From: an uncultured Alphaproteobacteria bacterium
GTDB taxonomy: Bacteria > Pseudomonadota > Alphaproteobacteria > CAAGCB01 > CAG-977
NCBI GenBank assembly: GCA_944390195.1
Contig: CALXOZ010000004.1
Location: 1 to 64,000, forward strand
Length of the DNA stretch: 64,000 nucleotides
Direction: 5' to 3'
Positions within the stretch are counted from its first letter, which is position 1, and every line of letters begins with the position of its first letter. Shown piece by piece: positions 27,604 through 36,895 of this stretch. A program made the translations under genes and the position numbers. The notes beneath the pieces are model-generated. The model had not been told where the DNA came from. It did not search any database and worked only from the letters and a program-made list of their open reading frames with translations.

Positions 27604-29346
27604 TTATCTTATTTTACTGGCAGCGGAACGCAACAGAATGTCGGCGACCTGAATTTGTTTTTCGGTTGCTTTGACCTGACAGGCGTTTCCGTCTTGGTCG
27701 ATACGGTTGCACATCAATTCTTTTGCGGAATTGGCTATATTATCGGCATGTTTCGTTCCGATGTCACGGACTTTGTCCGAAGCGTTCAAGCCGTTTTTAT
27801 TCAAACCGCTTGCCGGACCGTCATATCTGGTAGATCCGGAATTTTGTTCTGATTCCACGGAGAAGATATTATCACCGTTGTATCGTTTCATATCTTCCTT
27901 TATTTCCATCATTGTAACGTTATGAGCCTCTTGTTCCGACAAAACGGTTTCCAAAGAGGCTTGACGTTTAGCCGTCCAATTTCTGATTTCCCGTTTTGAC
28001 AGATGACAGTCTCCGTTTGCATCAGGGAATTGATGCCAATCGGGCAATTCGGTTACGTTTCCGTTTTCGTCAATGTGTAAAGTCGGAGTACCGGAATACT
28101 CTCCACCTTCACTGACATGCATGAACATCAATTTTGCTTCGGAACCTTCGATGTCTTGCACTTCGACAAATAAAGACGAAGATTCATAGGTATCTGAAAC
28201 GTGATTGCTGTCGGAAATATCCAGATTGATGGTATGAGTGGTCGGGGATACTTGTTGAGAATAAGAAACAAACGTATCCTTTTCGACGTTAATCGGCGTA
28301 TCATCAACAACTGGGGCCTGTTCTGCCATGATTGGTTTTGTTTCAGGGACAACAGGGGGTGTTTCTTTTACTATGGGCTTTGGATCGACTTTTGGAACCG
28401 GTTGATCTTTGACGACAGGTTGCGGTTCAGGTGTGGCAGGAGCAAGAGGTTCAGGTGCCGGTTCCGGTTGGGTGACATTGACCGGCTGTTTTTCTATAAC
28501 AGGTTCGGTTTCGTGTACGGGTGAAACTGGAACGGCTTCCGGTTCATTTTGAATTTCTGGAACAGGAGGCTGCGTCATGTTTTGAGGCGCTTCATTTACG
28601 GAGGAAGCAACTTCATGGGTTTGTGCAACATCTGCCGGTTCGCCGGATTGTTGTTGCGCACTTTGATAAGAGGAAACGGCGGAAACAGCCAATAGCCCTG
28701 TTAAATTTCCGGCTAATTCCGCATAAGTTTCTTTTTTAGCTTTTTGAGCTTGTTCTTTTGTTAATTTCCCATGTTTTGCATCTGTGGAGATTTTGTGTAT
28801 CTTTGTTGCCGTTGAAGCGGTCATCATACCACCTGCTGCAGCTTGTCTTGCCGAAGAAATAATAGCGGCGGCGGCTTGATTTTCAATAACGCCCGCAGTG
28901 ATACCTGCGGCGGAAATACCGATGGAAACGGCAGCTAAACCGATTGCCGTTTTATTTTTTGCGGCAAAGTCGGAAAAACCGTTGGCTTGTCCGTTTTGGC
29001 GGGCTTTTTCAGCTTGAACTAATAGGCCGCTTGTTGCACGGACGGCATTAACAGCGGCATAAGCCGTTATGACTTGAGGACCGGCGGCGGCTAGTCCGAT
29101 TCCGATTGACGCACCGATGACGGCGCCTTTGGCAAACTTATAGGCGGCTCCATGCTTTTTAAGCATTTTTTGATCCCAGTCTCTTACAGTTTTTACAACT
29201 TTGTTTAAAACAGGGACGCTTTTAACTTTTTGCTTTATCCGTTGGGTTAATTTAATGTACTTTTGCCCGGCGGCAGCCGCATACTGATCTAAGGTGGATG
29301 CGGATAATTTTATTGTCGGTGACTGGTTTAAAGCACTTTGCGCCAT
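27604..29346 (-). CDS. Uncharacterised protein with hydrophobic glycine-rich N-half, Pro-rich linker and an EF-hand-like loop
   Basis: A 580-residue protein of unknown family. The N-terminal third is Lys-rich, followed by Ala/Gly-rich hydrophobic stretches (about 75-105 and 135-185) that could insert in or lie on a membrane. About 235-370 is a Pro/Glu/Val linker with PEPxP-like repeats. Near 442-453 the loop DANGDCHLSKRE fits the canonical EF-hand calcium pattern (D-x-N-x-D-x-x-x-S-x-x-E). No classical signal peptide is seen. The ATG at 29346 is chosen because GAGGAG lies 7 bases upstream; earlier in-frame ATGs overlap that site. It follows the TipN-like gene by 93 bases and precedes the 227-residue gene by 12. 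Confidence 0.8.
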   Translation of the reverse strand: MAQSALNQSPTIKLSASTLDQYAAAAGQKYIKLTQRIKQKVKSVPVLNKVVKTVRDWDQKMLKKHGAAYKFAKGAVIGASIGIGLAAAGPQVITAYAAVNAVRATSGLLVQAEKARQNGQANGFSDFAAKNKTAIGLAAVSIGISAAGITAGVIENQAAAAIISSARQAAAGGMMTASTATKIHKISTDAKHGKLTKEQAQKAKKETYAELAGNLTGLLAVSAVSSYQSAQQQSGEPADVAQTHEVASSVNEAPQNMTQPPVPEIQNEPEAVPVSPVHETEPVIEKQPVNVTQPEPAPEPLAPATPEPQPVVKDQPVPKVDPKPIVKETPPVVPETKPIMAEQAPVVDDTPINVEKDTFVSYSQQVSPTTHTINLDISDSNHVSDTYESSSLFVEVQDIEGSEAKLMFMHVSEGGEYSGTPTLHIDENGNVTELPDWHQFPDANGDCHLSKREIRNWTAKRQASLETVLSEQEAHNVTMMEIKEDMKRYNGDNIFSVESEQNSGSTRYDGPASGLNKNGLNASDKVRDIGTKHADNIANSAKELMCNRIDQDGNACQVKATEKQIQVADILLRSAASKIR

Positions 29347-29427
29347 TATCATGCTCCTCATAACAAAAAACTGTTTATAAAATAAACAAAAAAAAGGTTT
29401 TTGTCCATATCTATATGAGTGCTTTTC

Positions 29428-29451
29428 AAAGAAGCCTTATTAGGCTTCTTT
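29428..29451 (-). terminator. Hairpin over the TipN-like stop codon
   Basis: A perfect 10-bp stem (29428-29437 / 29442-29451) with a 4-base loop encloses the stop codon. The following T-tract is short, so it may only reduce read-through into the next gene. Confidence 0.45.
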
Positions 29452-32400
29452 ATTGAAGACACGGTTTAAAATCATGTACAGGTGTCCTGCTTCGGATCCA
29501 AGTAATACGTTAATAAGGACATCCGCGCGTTCATTTTGTCGTGCTTTTGTTAAAACGGATTGGAATTCAAATACAAATCGTGAAACATATTCACGGAATT
29601 CGGAATTTTCTGTGAACAGGTCGATCATTTTCCGTATTTGATTCTTATCTAGAGTGCGTGAAAGGTAACGGACAAAGGCGTTTTTGTCTCCGGAGTAATA
29701 TCTTTTCCAAAGGTCTTCTTCGACATTAGGCGTATAAATGCGTGCAATGTCGACTCCCAAAGATTGGAGTTTTTCGATAATAAAGGAGGTTTCCCGCATA
29801 AAACGCTGAGTATCCGCCTCTTCTTTTTTTCTGTTCAAGGCAAAAATGTGTTCTTCTGCGGATCTGGAAGCGGAAATCAATGCTTGAACCTGACGGTTGA
29901 AAGCGCCACCGATTTTTATGGATTGAGCTGAAACCTTTTCTCCGGATTCCTGCATTTCTTTAATGTTGTTGCGTACGGCGACCAATAATTCATGCAGATG
30001 TTGCAATGTGCTGTCCGCTGTTGAAGAAAGGGTGCCGGATTGGTTCGTAAACTGTTCCGCCGATTTCCGCACTTCTGCGATCATGCGTTCGGAATTGTTG
30101 GTTACATCGGTGATTGAAGTACGCAAACGTTGGATTGCTTGATCAACTTGAGCGGCGCCTTTGGCTGAGATTTCTTCAAACTCCCGTCCAGTTTGCCGTA
30201 CCGTATCATTAAACGAATTGATCTTTATTCCGGCACTTTCTGCTATTTTATTAAAATCACCAGCTCTTTCACGCATGAGGATACTGAAATTTTTAAAAGT
30301 TTTTTGCGTTTCTTGGGAAATACGGTTCAATTGGTGCGATTGAACCAAGAAGGTTTCTCCGGTTTTCCGGATCTGATCGCGTGCAATTTCTCCGGCAGCT
30401 TCAATCCGGTTCGTTTGTTGTGCAAACTCATTGTTGGCGATATTGATTTTTTCAATAATCTTGCCGGTTATTTCATCTAAGACGCCCGCATTTTTTTCTA
30501 AAAGACGGATTGTTGCATGAGATTTCGTCAAACTGTCTTGAGCGGCTCTTGAAGATTCTTCACTTCTGCGGCGTAAGTTTTCTCCCATGGCTTCAAGCTC
30601 GAACTCGATTCGGGAAGAAACAGTCAATAAATCATTTGTATTTTTATTCATGATTTCGTTGACACCTTGCACATTAGTCATTACATCGCCGGCGGCTTGT
30701 TTTAATGTATTGATCCGGTTGTTTAAGGAAGCTTCATTCAATCGGGATTTCGTCGTAACAGCATTAACAACATCATCTAATTCCGTGATATGTTGCCGCA
30801 TATAGTCACGCATTTCGACAACATGTCTTGTCGAAGCTTCGGATTGTTTTTGTAATTCTTCCGTTTGTTTTGCGATTTCGTCTTGCAGCGATGTCATTTG
30901 CCGGATCAACTCATCAGCCGTTTGTTTGAAAGCGGTTTGCCTGTCTTCAAAAGAAGCTGCCGAAGCATTGTTTTTATCATGGATTTCTTGGATATTATCG
31001 GACAATTTCTGAACGCTTCGGAAAGCGGTTTCTCCCGTTTCTATGATTTGTGTTTGAGCTGTCTGGCTTAATGTTGTCAGGCTTGCGGTTTGATTCGTCA
31101 ATATGTTGCAAACACTTTCAAGCTTTTCTATTGTTTTTTCAGACGCTTCGGTCAGCTCTTGTGTTTGCCCGCTTAACCGTCCTTCTATCGACCGGATGCG
31201 TTCGGTCAGTTTTTCAAGATCTTGATCCGCCTGATTTGATTGTTCTTTTAATATTGCCGATATTTGTGTGCTTTGTTGAGACAACTTATCCGAGAGTATA
31301 GATAAGTTTGAATTTTGACGTTCCAATAAAAGTTCGACTTTTCCGGATTCTTCTGTCAAACCCGAAGAAGCTTTTTGGGTTTGATCCAACATAAGCTGTG
31401 CATCTTGTATTAGTTTTTGGAATTGTTCGTTAATTTGCAAGACGGCTTGTTGCGAACGGGATTGTATTTGTTCCGAAGAAATTTTCATTTGCGTCGTTTG
31501 GCGTGAAACTTCGCTGTTTAGTTCTTTGGCGTAACTTGATATGCGTTCGACCGTTTCGTCCAGAAAAGTTTTATGTTGTTCCAGTTCTTCGCTTAGATTG
31601 CTGTTGACTGTAAGTGTATGCTGGGCTGATGAATTCAGGGCATCGATCTTGTTTGTCAACGAAGCTCCCATCTTATCGACTTGATCTGTAATTGTTTGTG
31701 TTTGATCCAATGTTTCTTTTAAGGATTTCGACAGGTTTGATATACTGTTTGATGCGTGTGCATCCAATGTTTCCACAAAACCCGTAAATCCGTTTACATG
31801 TTCACTTAAAGACAGTTGCGTTGCTTCCAATTTTTCCAAAGCGCTGGATACAAAAGCGTGTTGTTGTGTCAGGAACATTTCCGTTTGAGCCGTTTTTGAA
31901 GCCAGAGTCTCCGTTACATCGGACAAATCCGTTGTTTTGGTTGTCAGATTATCGCAAATACGGATAGATTTTTCTTCAGTCGTGGCAATATACTCGTTTA
32001 TTTCCGAAAGTTTCGAGCGGATGTTTTCCTGTAAACCTGATAATTTTTCACCAGCATCTTGTAAGGAAAGGGTTAATTTTTGTGTTTCATCTGTAAGGGC
32101 ATCGTAAACGTTATGGGCGTTTTTATTAAAATCGGTTAGGGCGTTTGATAAAAAGGTTGATTTGTTTCCAATTTCCTGGTCGACAGCTGAAATTTCTGTG
32201 CGCACTCTTGAACCGATGTTTTCAATTTGTCCGGCTTTGTCATTTAAGTTTAAAGACGCGCAAGCCATTTGATCCGTCAGAGCGTTGATTTTATCAACAT
32301 AGTCGTCGATTGCTGTTTGTATCGTTTTGAAATGAGAAGTAATGTGTTTCGATTCTTGATCAAGCGAATTGTTTTGATCTTTAAAAACCGCTTGAATATC

Positions 32401-33579
32401 TTCTGCGGTTTTCATTAAAGCCTCATCTTTTTGCGAAAGGATTTCGTTTTGATAATCAAAAACCTTTTTCGCCGATTCAATGCGTTCTTCCAGCTTTATA
32501 AGCGTTTTTTCAATGTTGTTTCTTTCCGTTTCGGACGTTTTGCATAACAAAGTGTTCTGTTGTTGCAGACTGGATGTTAACGTGAATACATTATCGTATG
32601 TTTTCTGACTTGTATCGGAAAGCAGAGAAATTTGAGATTGCAAATCTTGTTTTATATGTTCAAAACACAAGTTTAAAGAATCATGTACCTCATTTCCGGC
32701 TTTTATGACAACTCTGCTCTGTTCAGTTAAAGTTTTCGCAGCGGTGTCTGTCTGATACGCTAAAAGGTTGCAAGCGTTTTCAGCGGCACCATCTAATAAA
32801 GATTTTTGTTCGCGGATTTCTTCTGAAAGTTGCCGTGTCCTATCTGTTAAAATGTCTCCTGTTTTTTGTAAATCTGTTATGTCATCGCGCAACGATGTTA
32901 CGATCGCCGATAATGTTTCCGAAGCTTTTTCCGAAGTGTGATGAATGGCATTTAAATTTGTTTCCATTTGTTCGATATTATGAACGGTCTGTTCGTTTGT
33001 CAAAGAAGCGCAATTTTTGAGCTCATGTGTTTTTGAGGTGATGTTGTCAATGCAAAGGTTGATATTGTTCGTCAGGTTTTCAGAAAATTCATGAAGATCT
33101 TTTAATTGTTTTATCAAACGGGTTTCCGCTTGATCGGTGCAGGATTTGAATTGAGTATAAATTGAATTCATATCGGCAGCTTGTTTGCGGATGTTATCCA
33201 GCAAAGATTTGGTATAATTTTTATTCTGAGCGTTCGGGCATGTGAGTTCACAGAGATAATTACGTAGCTTTTCAGCTTCTGATACGAAATGTCTTTGAGA
33301 TGAAAAATAAGCCGCGGCAACCCAAATGAAGGCGAAAGGAGCTAAAACACCGGCAATAAAGCTCATAAATTCAAGCAGGGTCATTTCAAAATAAGCAAAT
33401 TGCCAACCTGTCTTTAAAATGTAAACGGTAACGGCGGCGACCCAGACAATGCTTAAAAACAGTGCGGCGGGAAAAGAAAAATCCGTTGTTTTCGCTGGTG
33501 TACCGTTTTGAGAAAACATCATTTTGTCTTTGTCGGAAAAAGAAGAAGGTTCGCTTTTTGATTTGGTATTTTGCGCCAT
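29440..33579 (-). CDS. Giant two-TM coiled-coil protein, candidate TipN-like polarity factor
   Basis: A 1379-residue protein. A short polar N-terminus precedes two membrane helices (about 33-58 and 68-93). More than 1100 residues of almost continuous Gln/Thr/Glu/Ser-rich coiled coil follow (about 100-1265). A compact C-terminal domain (about 1270-1379) includes EDLWKRYYSGDKNAFVRYLS. Two N-terminal TMs plus a huge cytoplasmic coiled coil is the layout of Caulobacter TipN, the new-pole landmark that places the flagellum; the CtrA/FlbD background fits. TipN is shorter, and orthology rests on layout, not on sequence comparison. Other large coiled-coil membrane proteins are possible. AGGAAATC precedes the ATG. 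Confidence 0.65.
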   Translation of the reverse strand: MAQNTKSKSEPSSFSDKDKMMFSQNGTPAKTTDFSFPAALFLSIVWVAAVTVYILKTGWQFAYFEMTLLEFMSFIAGVLAPFAFIWVAAAYFSSQRHFVSEAEKLRNYLCELTCPNAQNKNYTKSLLDNIRKQAADMNSIYTQFKSCTDQAETRLIKQLKDLHEFSENLTNNINLCIDNITSKTHELKNCASLTNEQTVHNIEQMETNLNAIHHTSEKASETLSAIVTSLRDDITDLQKTGDILTDRTRQLSEEIREQKSLLDGAAENACNLLAYQTDTAAKTLTEQSRVVIKAGNEVHDSLNLCFEHIKQDLQSQISLLSDTSQKTYDNVFTLTSSLQQQNTLLCKTSETERNNIEKTLIKLEERIESAKKVFDYQNEILSQKDEALMKTAEDIQAVFKDQNNSLDQESKHITSHFKTIQTAIDDYVDKINALTDQMACASLNLNDKAGQIENIGSRVRTEISAVDQEIGNKSTFLSNALTDFNKNAHNVYDALTDETQKLTLSLQDAGEKLSGLQENIRSKLSEINEYIATTEEKSIRICDNLTTKTTDLSDVTETLASKTAQTEMFLTQQHAFVSSALEKLEATQLSLSEHVNGFTGFVETLDAHASNSISNLSKSLKETLDQTQTITDQVDKMGASLTNKIDALNSSAQHTLTVNSNLSEELEQHKTFLDETVERISSYAKELNSEVSRQTTQMKISSEQIQSRSQQAVLQINEQFQKLIQDAQLMLDQTQKASSGLTEESGKVELLLERQNSNLSILSDKLSQQSTQISAILKEQSNQADQDLEKLTERIRSIEGRLSGQTQELTEASEKTIEKLESVCNILTNQTASLTTLSQTAQTQIIETGETAFRSVQKLSDNIQEIHDKNNASAASFEDRQTAFKQTADELIRQMTSLQDEIAKQTEELQKQSEASTRHVVEMRDYMRQHITELDDVVNAVTTKSRLNEASLNNRINTLKQAAGDVMTNVQGVNEIMNKNTNDLLTVSSRIEFELEAMGENLRRRSEESSRAAQDSLTKSHATIRLLEKNAGVLDEITGKIIEKINIANNEFAQQTNRIEAAGEIARDQIRKTGETFLVQSHQLNRISQETQKTFKNFSILMRERAGDFNKIAESAGIKINSFNDTVRQTGREFEEISAKGAAQVDQAIQRLRTSITDVTNNSERMIAEVRKSAEQFTNQSGTLSSTADSTLQHLHELLVAVRNNIKEMQESGEKVSAQSIKIGGAFNRQVQALISASRSAEEHIFALNRKKEEADTQRFMRETSFIIEKLQSLGVDIARIYTPNVEEDLWKRYYSGDKNAFVRYLSRTLDKNQIRKMIDLFTENSEFREYVSRFVFEFQSVLTKARQNERADVLINVLLGSEAGHLYMILNRVFNKEA

Positions 33580-33722
33580 AATGATTTCCTGTCTTTTAAT
33601 TTCAGAATCCTATAAGATTTATGCAAAATGATTTTGTCGTCAAGGATTCTATTGACAATATTTGCTATCTGTTTAAAACAGCTTTATATGATAAAAGTTA
33701 ACAAACAACAAAAGTGGAAAAA

Positions 33723-36700
33723 ATGATGCCGAAAACAAAGTACTATCCAGAAATTCAGCCGAAAGCTGATTTTCCCGCTTTGGAACAGGAAATCCTGAAT
33801 TATTGGAGCAAAGACGATACGTTTAAAAAGTCTGTTGCGAAACGCGATGCCGGTGAAAAAGGATCAAATGAATACGTTTTTTATGACGGTCCTCCGTTTG
33901 CCAATGGTTTGCCGCATTACGGACATTTGGTAACCGGATACGTCAAAGACATTATTCCGCGTTACCAAACAATGCGCGGGCATCGTGTCGAACGTCGTTT
34001 CGGATGGGATTGTCACGGTTTGCCGGCGGAAATGGAAACCGAAAAATTTTTGGGAATTTCGGGACGGGCGGCGATTTCCGAATTCGGAATCGGAAAGTTT
34101 AATGAAACATGCCGTGAACGAGTGTTGATGTACACGAACGAATGGGAACAAACCGTTACGCGTCAAGCCCGTTGGGTCGCTTTTGACAACGACTATAAAA
34201 CAATGGATCTGCCATATATGGAATCCATTATTTGGGCGTTTAAAGAATTGTATAAAAAAGGGTTGTTGTACGAAGGGGTTCGTATCTTACCGTACAGTTG
34301 GGCTGCGGAAACGCCTGTGTCGAATTTTGAAACGCGTGTCGATAATTCTTATCGTGAACGCGAAGACCCTTCCGTAACGGTGATGTTCAAGTTAAATCCG
34401 GTCGAAGGGGAAACAAAAACAGTCAAGGCTTTGGCGTGGACGACGACACCGTGGACATTGCCGTCCAATCTGGCTTTATGCGTCAATAAAGATCTTGACT
34501 ATGATTTCTATGAAGAAGACGGCGTCCAATATATTATAGCTTCAGCCTTGGTCGGACGTTATAAACGCGAATTGTCCAAGGCTCAAAAAGTTAAAACGGT
34601 GAAAGGGGCTGAACTGGTCGGGCGGACATACGAACCTTTGTTCGATTATTTCAAAGGGATGAAAAATTGTTTCCAGATCATTCAAGCCGATTACGTTTCA
34701 ACAGAAGACGGAACAGGGATTGTCCATATTGCCCCGGGGTTCGGAGAAGACGATATGAACGCCTGTCAACCTTATGATATTCCCGTCGTTTGTCCCGTTG
34801 ACAGCAAGGGGTGTTTCACCAAGGAAGTCCCCGATTATGAAGGAATGCAGGTTTTCCAAACCAATGAACCGATTATCAAGCGGTTGAAGGCGGAAGGCAA
34901 GCTTGTGCGCAAAGAAATGTACAAGCATAATTATCCGCATTGTTGGCGTACGGACACACCTTTGATTTACAAAGCTATTAATAGTTGGTTTGTTAAAGTA
35001 ACCGAATTTCGCGATCGCATGGTGGCTCATAACCAAACAATCAATTGGATCCCTGAACACGTTAAAAACGGCGCTATGGGAATGTGGTTGGAAGGCGCGC
35101 GCGATTGGTCTATTTCCAGAAATCGTTTCTTCGGGACACCGATTCCCGTTTGGAAATCTGACGATCCCAAATATCCGCGTATTGATGTTTACGGTTCAAT
35201 TGCGGAACTGGAAAAGGATTTCGGCGTAAAAGTAACTGATTTGCATCGTCCGTTCATTGATACGCTGGTTCGTCCCAATCCGGATGATCCAACGGGGAAA
35301 TCCATGATGCGGCGCGTTGAAGACGTTCTGGATTGCTGGTTCGAATCAGGATCCATGCCGTTCGCGCAAGTCCATTATCCGTTTGAAAACAAAGAATGGT
35401 TTGAAAATCATTCTCCGGCGGACTTTATTGTCGAATATTTGGCGCAAACAAGAGGTTGGTTCTATACTTTGATGGTCATGAGTACGGCTTTGTTTGACCG
35501 TGCGCCGTTTAAGACGTGTTTGTGCCACGGGGTCGTTTTGGATGAAAATCAGCAAAAATTGTCAAAACGTTTGCGCAATTATCCGGATCCCGCTGATGTC
35601 TTTAATACATTGGGTTCGGATGCTTTGCGTTGGTTTTTGGTTTCCTCACCGATCTTGCGCGGCGGAAACCTGTCAATCGACCGTGAAGGGAAGGAAATTG
35701 CAAAATCTTCGCGTAAAGCGCTGATCCCGTTATGGAATGCTTTTTATTTCTTTACATTGTATGCAAATGCAGAAGGGTTGAAAGCAAACTTTACAACGAC
35801 GGCAAATGATGTACTTGACCGTTATATCCTTGCGAAAACAAGGGATTTGGTGAAAAACCTGACCGGAGAACTTGACGCTTGCGATATCGTTGCCGCTTGT
35901 GCCGATGTTTCGGATTTCTTGGAACTGATGAACAACTGGTACATCCGCCGTTCCCGTGCGCGGTTCTGGGACGTTTCAAACGGGCAAGAGGCTTTTGATG
36001 TCTTGTATACGGTTTTGGTGACTTTGGTTAAAGCCGCGGCACCGTTGATGCCGTTGACGTGTGAGTATATTTATCGGGCTTTGACTGGAGAGGAAAGCGT
36101 TCATTTGACCGATTATCCCGATTATGAAATCTTTACTGCGGATGAAAAGTTGGTGGCGGATATGGATTTCGTGCGAGCAGTCTGTTCAACGGCGAAATCC
36201 GTTCGCGAAGAACATAAGTTGCGCAACCGTTTACCGTTGGCCGGCATGACTGTTGCCGGTAACCACTCTGGGCGTTTGGCGGATTATGTTGATTTGATCA
36301 AAGACGAAGTCAATGTTAAGGATGTCGTGTTCGGTCAGGATGTGACCGATTTGGCGGATAAGACATTGTATGTGATCACACCTTTGGTCGGTAAACGTTT
36401 GGGACGCTTTATGAAGGATATTCTCAAGGCTTCAAAAACCGGCGAATGGCAAGCCAATCCTGACGGGACGCTTGCGATTGCAGGGCAAACGTTGTTGCCG
36501 GAAGAATTCGAGTTGCGGTTGGTTTTAAAAGAAGGAAACGCCGGTCAGGCTTTGCCGGATAACACGGCGGTGGTCGTTTTAGATGTCGAATTGCGTCCTG
36601 AGTTGGAACGTGAAGGTATCGCCCGCGATTTCGTTCGTATCGTTCAACAAAAGCGTAAAGAAAACGGGTTTGATGTTTCCGACAGGATTACGGTTGTTTA

Positions 36701-36860
36701 TTCTTCCGATAATGCGACGGTTCTGGAAGCCTTAAAAGAAAACAAGGATTATATTTCCGAACAGGTTCTCGCAGTCGGCTTTGAAAAACAAAGTCTTGTC
36801 GACGGAGATACGGAAGAAGTCGGAGACGCTTCTGTAACATTTAAAATACAAAAAGTGTAA
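33723..36860 (+). CDS. ileS: Isoleucyl-tRNA synthetase, eukaryote-like type
   Basis: A 1045-residue class I synthetase that charges tRNA-Ile, with an editing domain that removes valine. The HIGH motif reads HYGH (in FANGLPHYGH) and the KMSKS motif reads KLSKRL, followed by RNYPDPADV. That spelling, FIVEYLAQTRGWFYTLMV and the 1000+ length mark the second (eukaryote-like, often mupirocin-tolerant) IleRS lineage found in several intracellular or host-associated bacteria. The start is uncertain: GTG 33714, ATG 33723 or ATG 33726; the ATG pair is preferred. A strong terminator follows. Confidence 0.95.
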   Translation: MMPKTKYYPEIQPKADFPALEQEILNYWSKDDTFKKSVAKRDAGEKGSNEYVFYDGPPFANGLPHYGHLVTGYVKDIIPRYQTMRGHRVERRFGWDCHGLPAEMETEKFLGISGRAAISEFGIGKFNETCRERVLMYTNEWEQTVTRQARWVAFDNDYKTMDLPYMESIIWAFKELYKKGLLYEGVRILPYSWAAETPVSNFETRVDNSYREREDPSVTVMFKLNPVEGETKTVKALAWTTTPWTLPSNLALCVNKDLDYDFYEEDGVQYIIASALVGRYKRELSKAQKVKTVKGAELVGRTYEPLFDYFKGMKNCFQIIQADYVSTEDGTGIVHIAPGFGEDDMNACQPYDIPVVCPVDSKGCFTKEVPDYEGMQVFQTNEPIIKRLKAEGKLVRKEMYKHNYPHCWRTDTPLIYKAINSWFVKVTEFRDRMVAHNQTINWIPEHVKNGAMGMWLEGARDWSISRNRFFGTPIPVWKSDDPKYPRIDVYGSIAELEKDFGVKVTDLHRPFIDTLVRPNPDDPTGKSMMRRVEDVLDCWFESGSMPFAQVHYPFENKEWFENHSPADFIVEYLAQTRGWFYTLMVMSTALFDRAPFKTCLCHGVVLDENQQKLSKRLRNYPDPADVFNTLGSDALRWFLVSSPILRGGNLSIDREGKEIAKSSRKALIPLWNAFYFFTLYANAEGLKANFTTTANDVLDRYILAKTRDLVKNLTGELDACDIVAACADVSDFLELMNNWYIRRSRARFWDVSNGQEAFDVLYTVLVTLVKAAAPLMPLTCEYIYRALTGEESVHLTDYPDYEIFTADEKLVADMDFVRAVCSTAKSVREEHKLRNRLPLAGMTVAGNHSGRLADYVDLIKDEVNVKDVVFGQDVTDLADKTLYVITPLVGKRLGRFMKDILKASKTGEWQANPDGTLAIAGQTLLPEEFELRLVLKEGNAGQALPDNTAVVVLDVELRPELEREGIARDFVRIVQQKRKENGFDVSDRITVVYSSDNATVLEALKENKDYISEQVLAVGFEKQSLVDGDTEEVGDASVTFKIQKV

Positions 36861-36870
36861 CACCTTGTTA

Positions 36871-36895
36871 AAGCCCCGCAAACGCGGGGCTTTTG
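36871..36895 (+). terminator. Rho-independent terminator after ileS
   Basis: Stem AAGCCCCGC (36871-36879) / GCGGGGCTT (36884-36892) with loop AAAC and following T residues. Confidence 0.85.

Noticed and set aside
27604-29346. Secreted toxin or effector reading of the EF-hand protein
   Set aside because: No signal peptide, no toxin domain and no immunity-like partner recognised.
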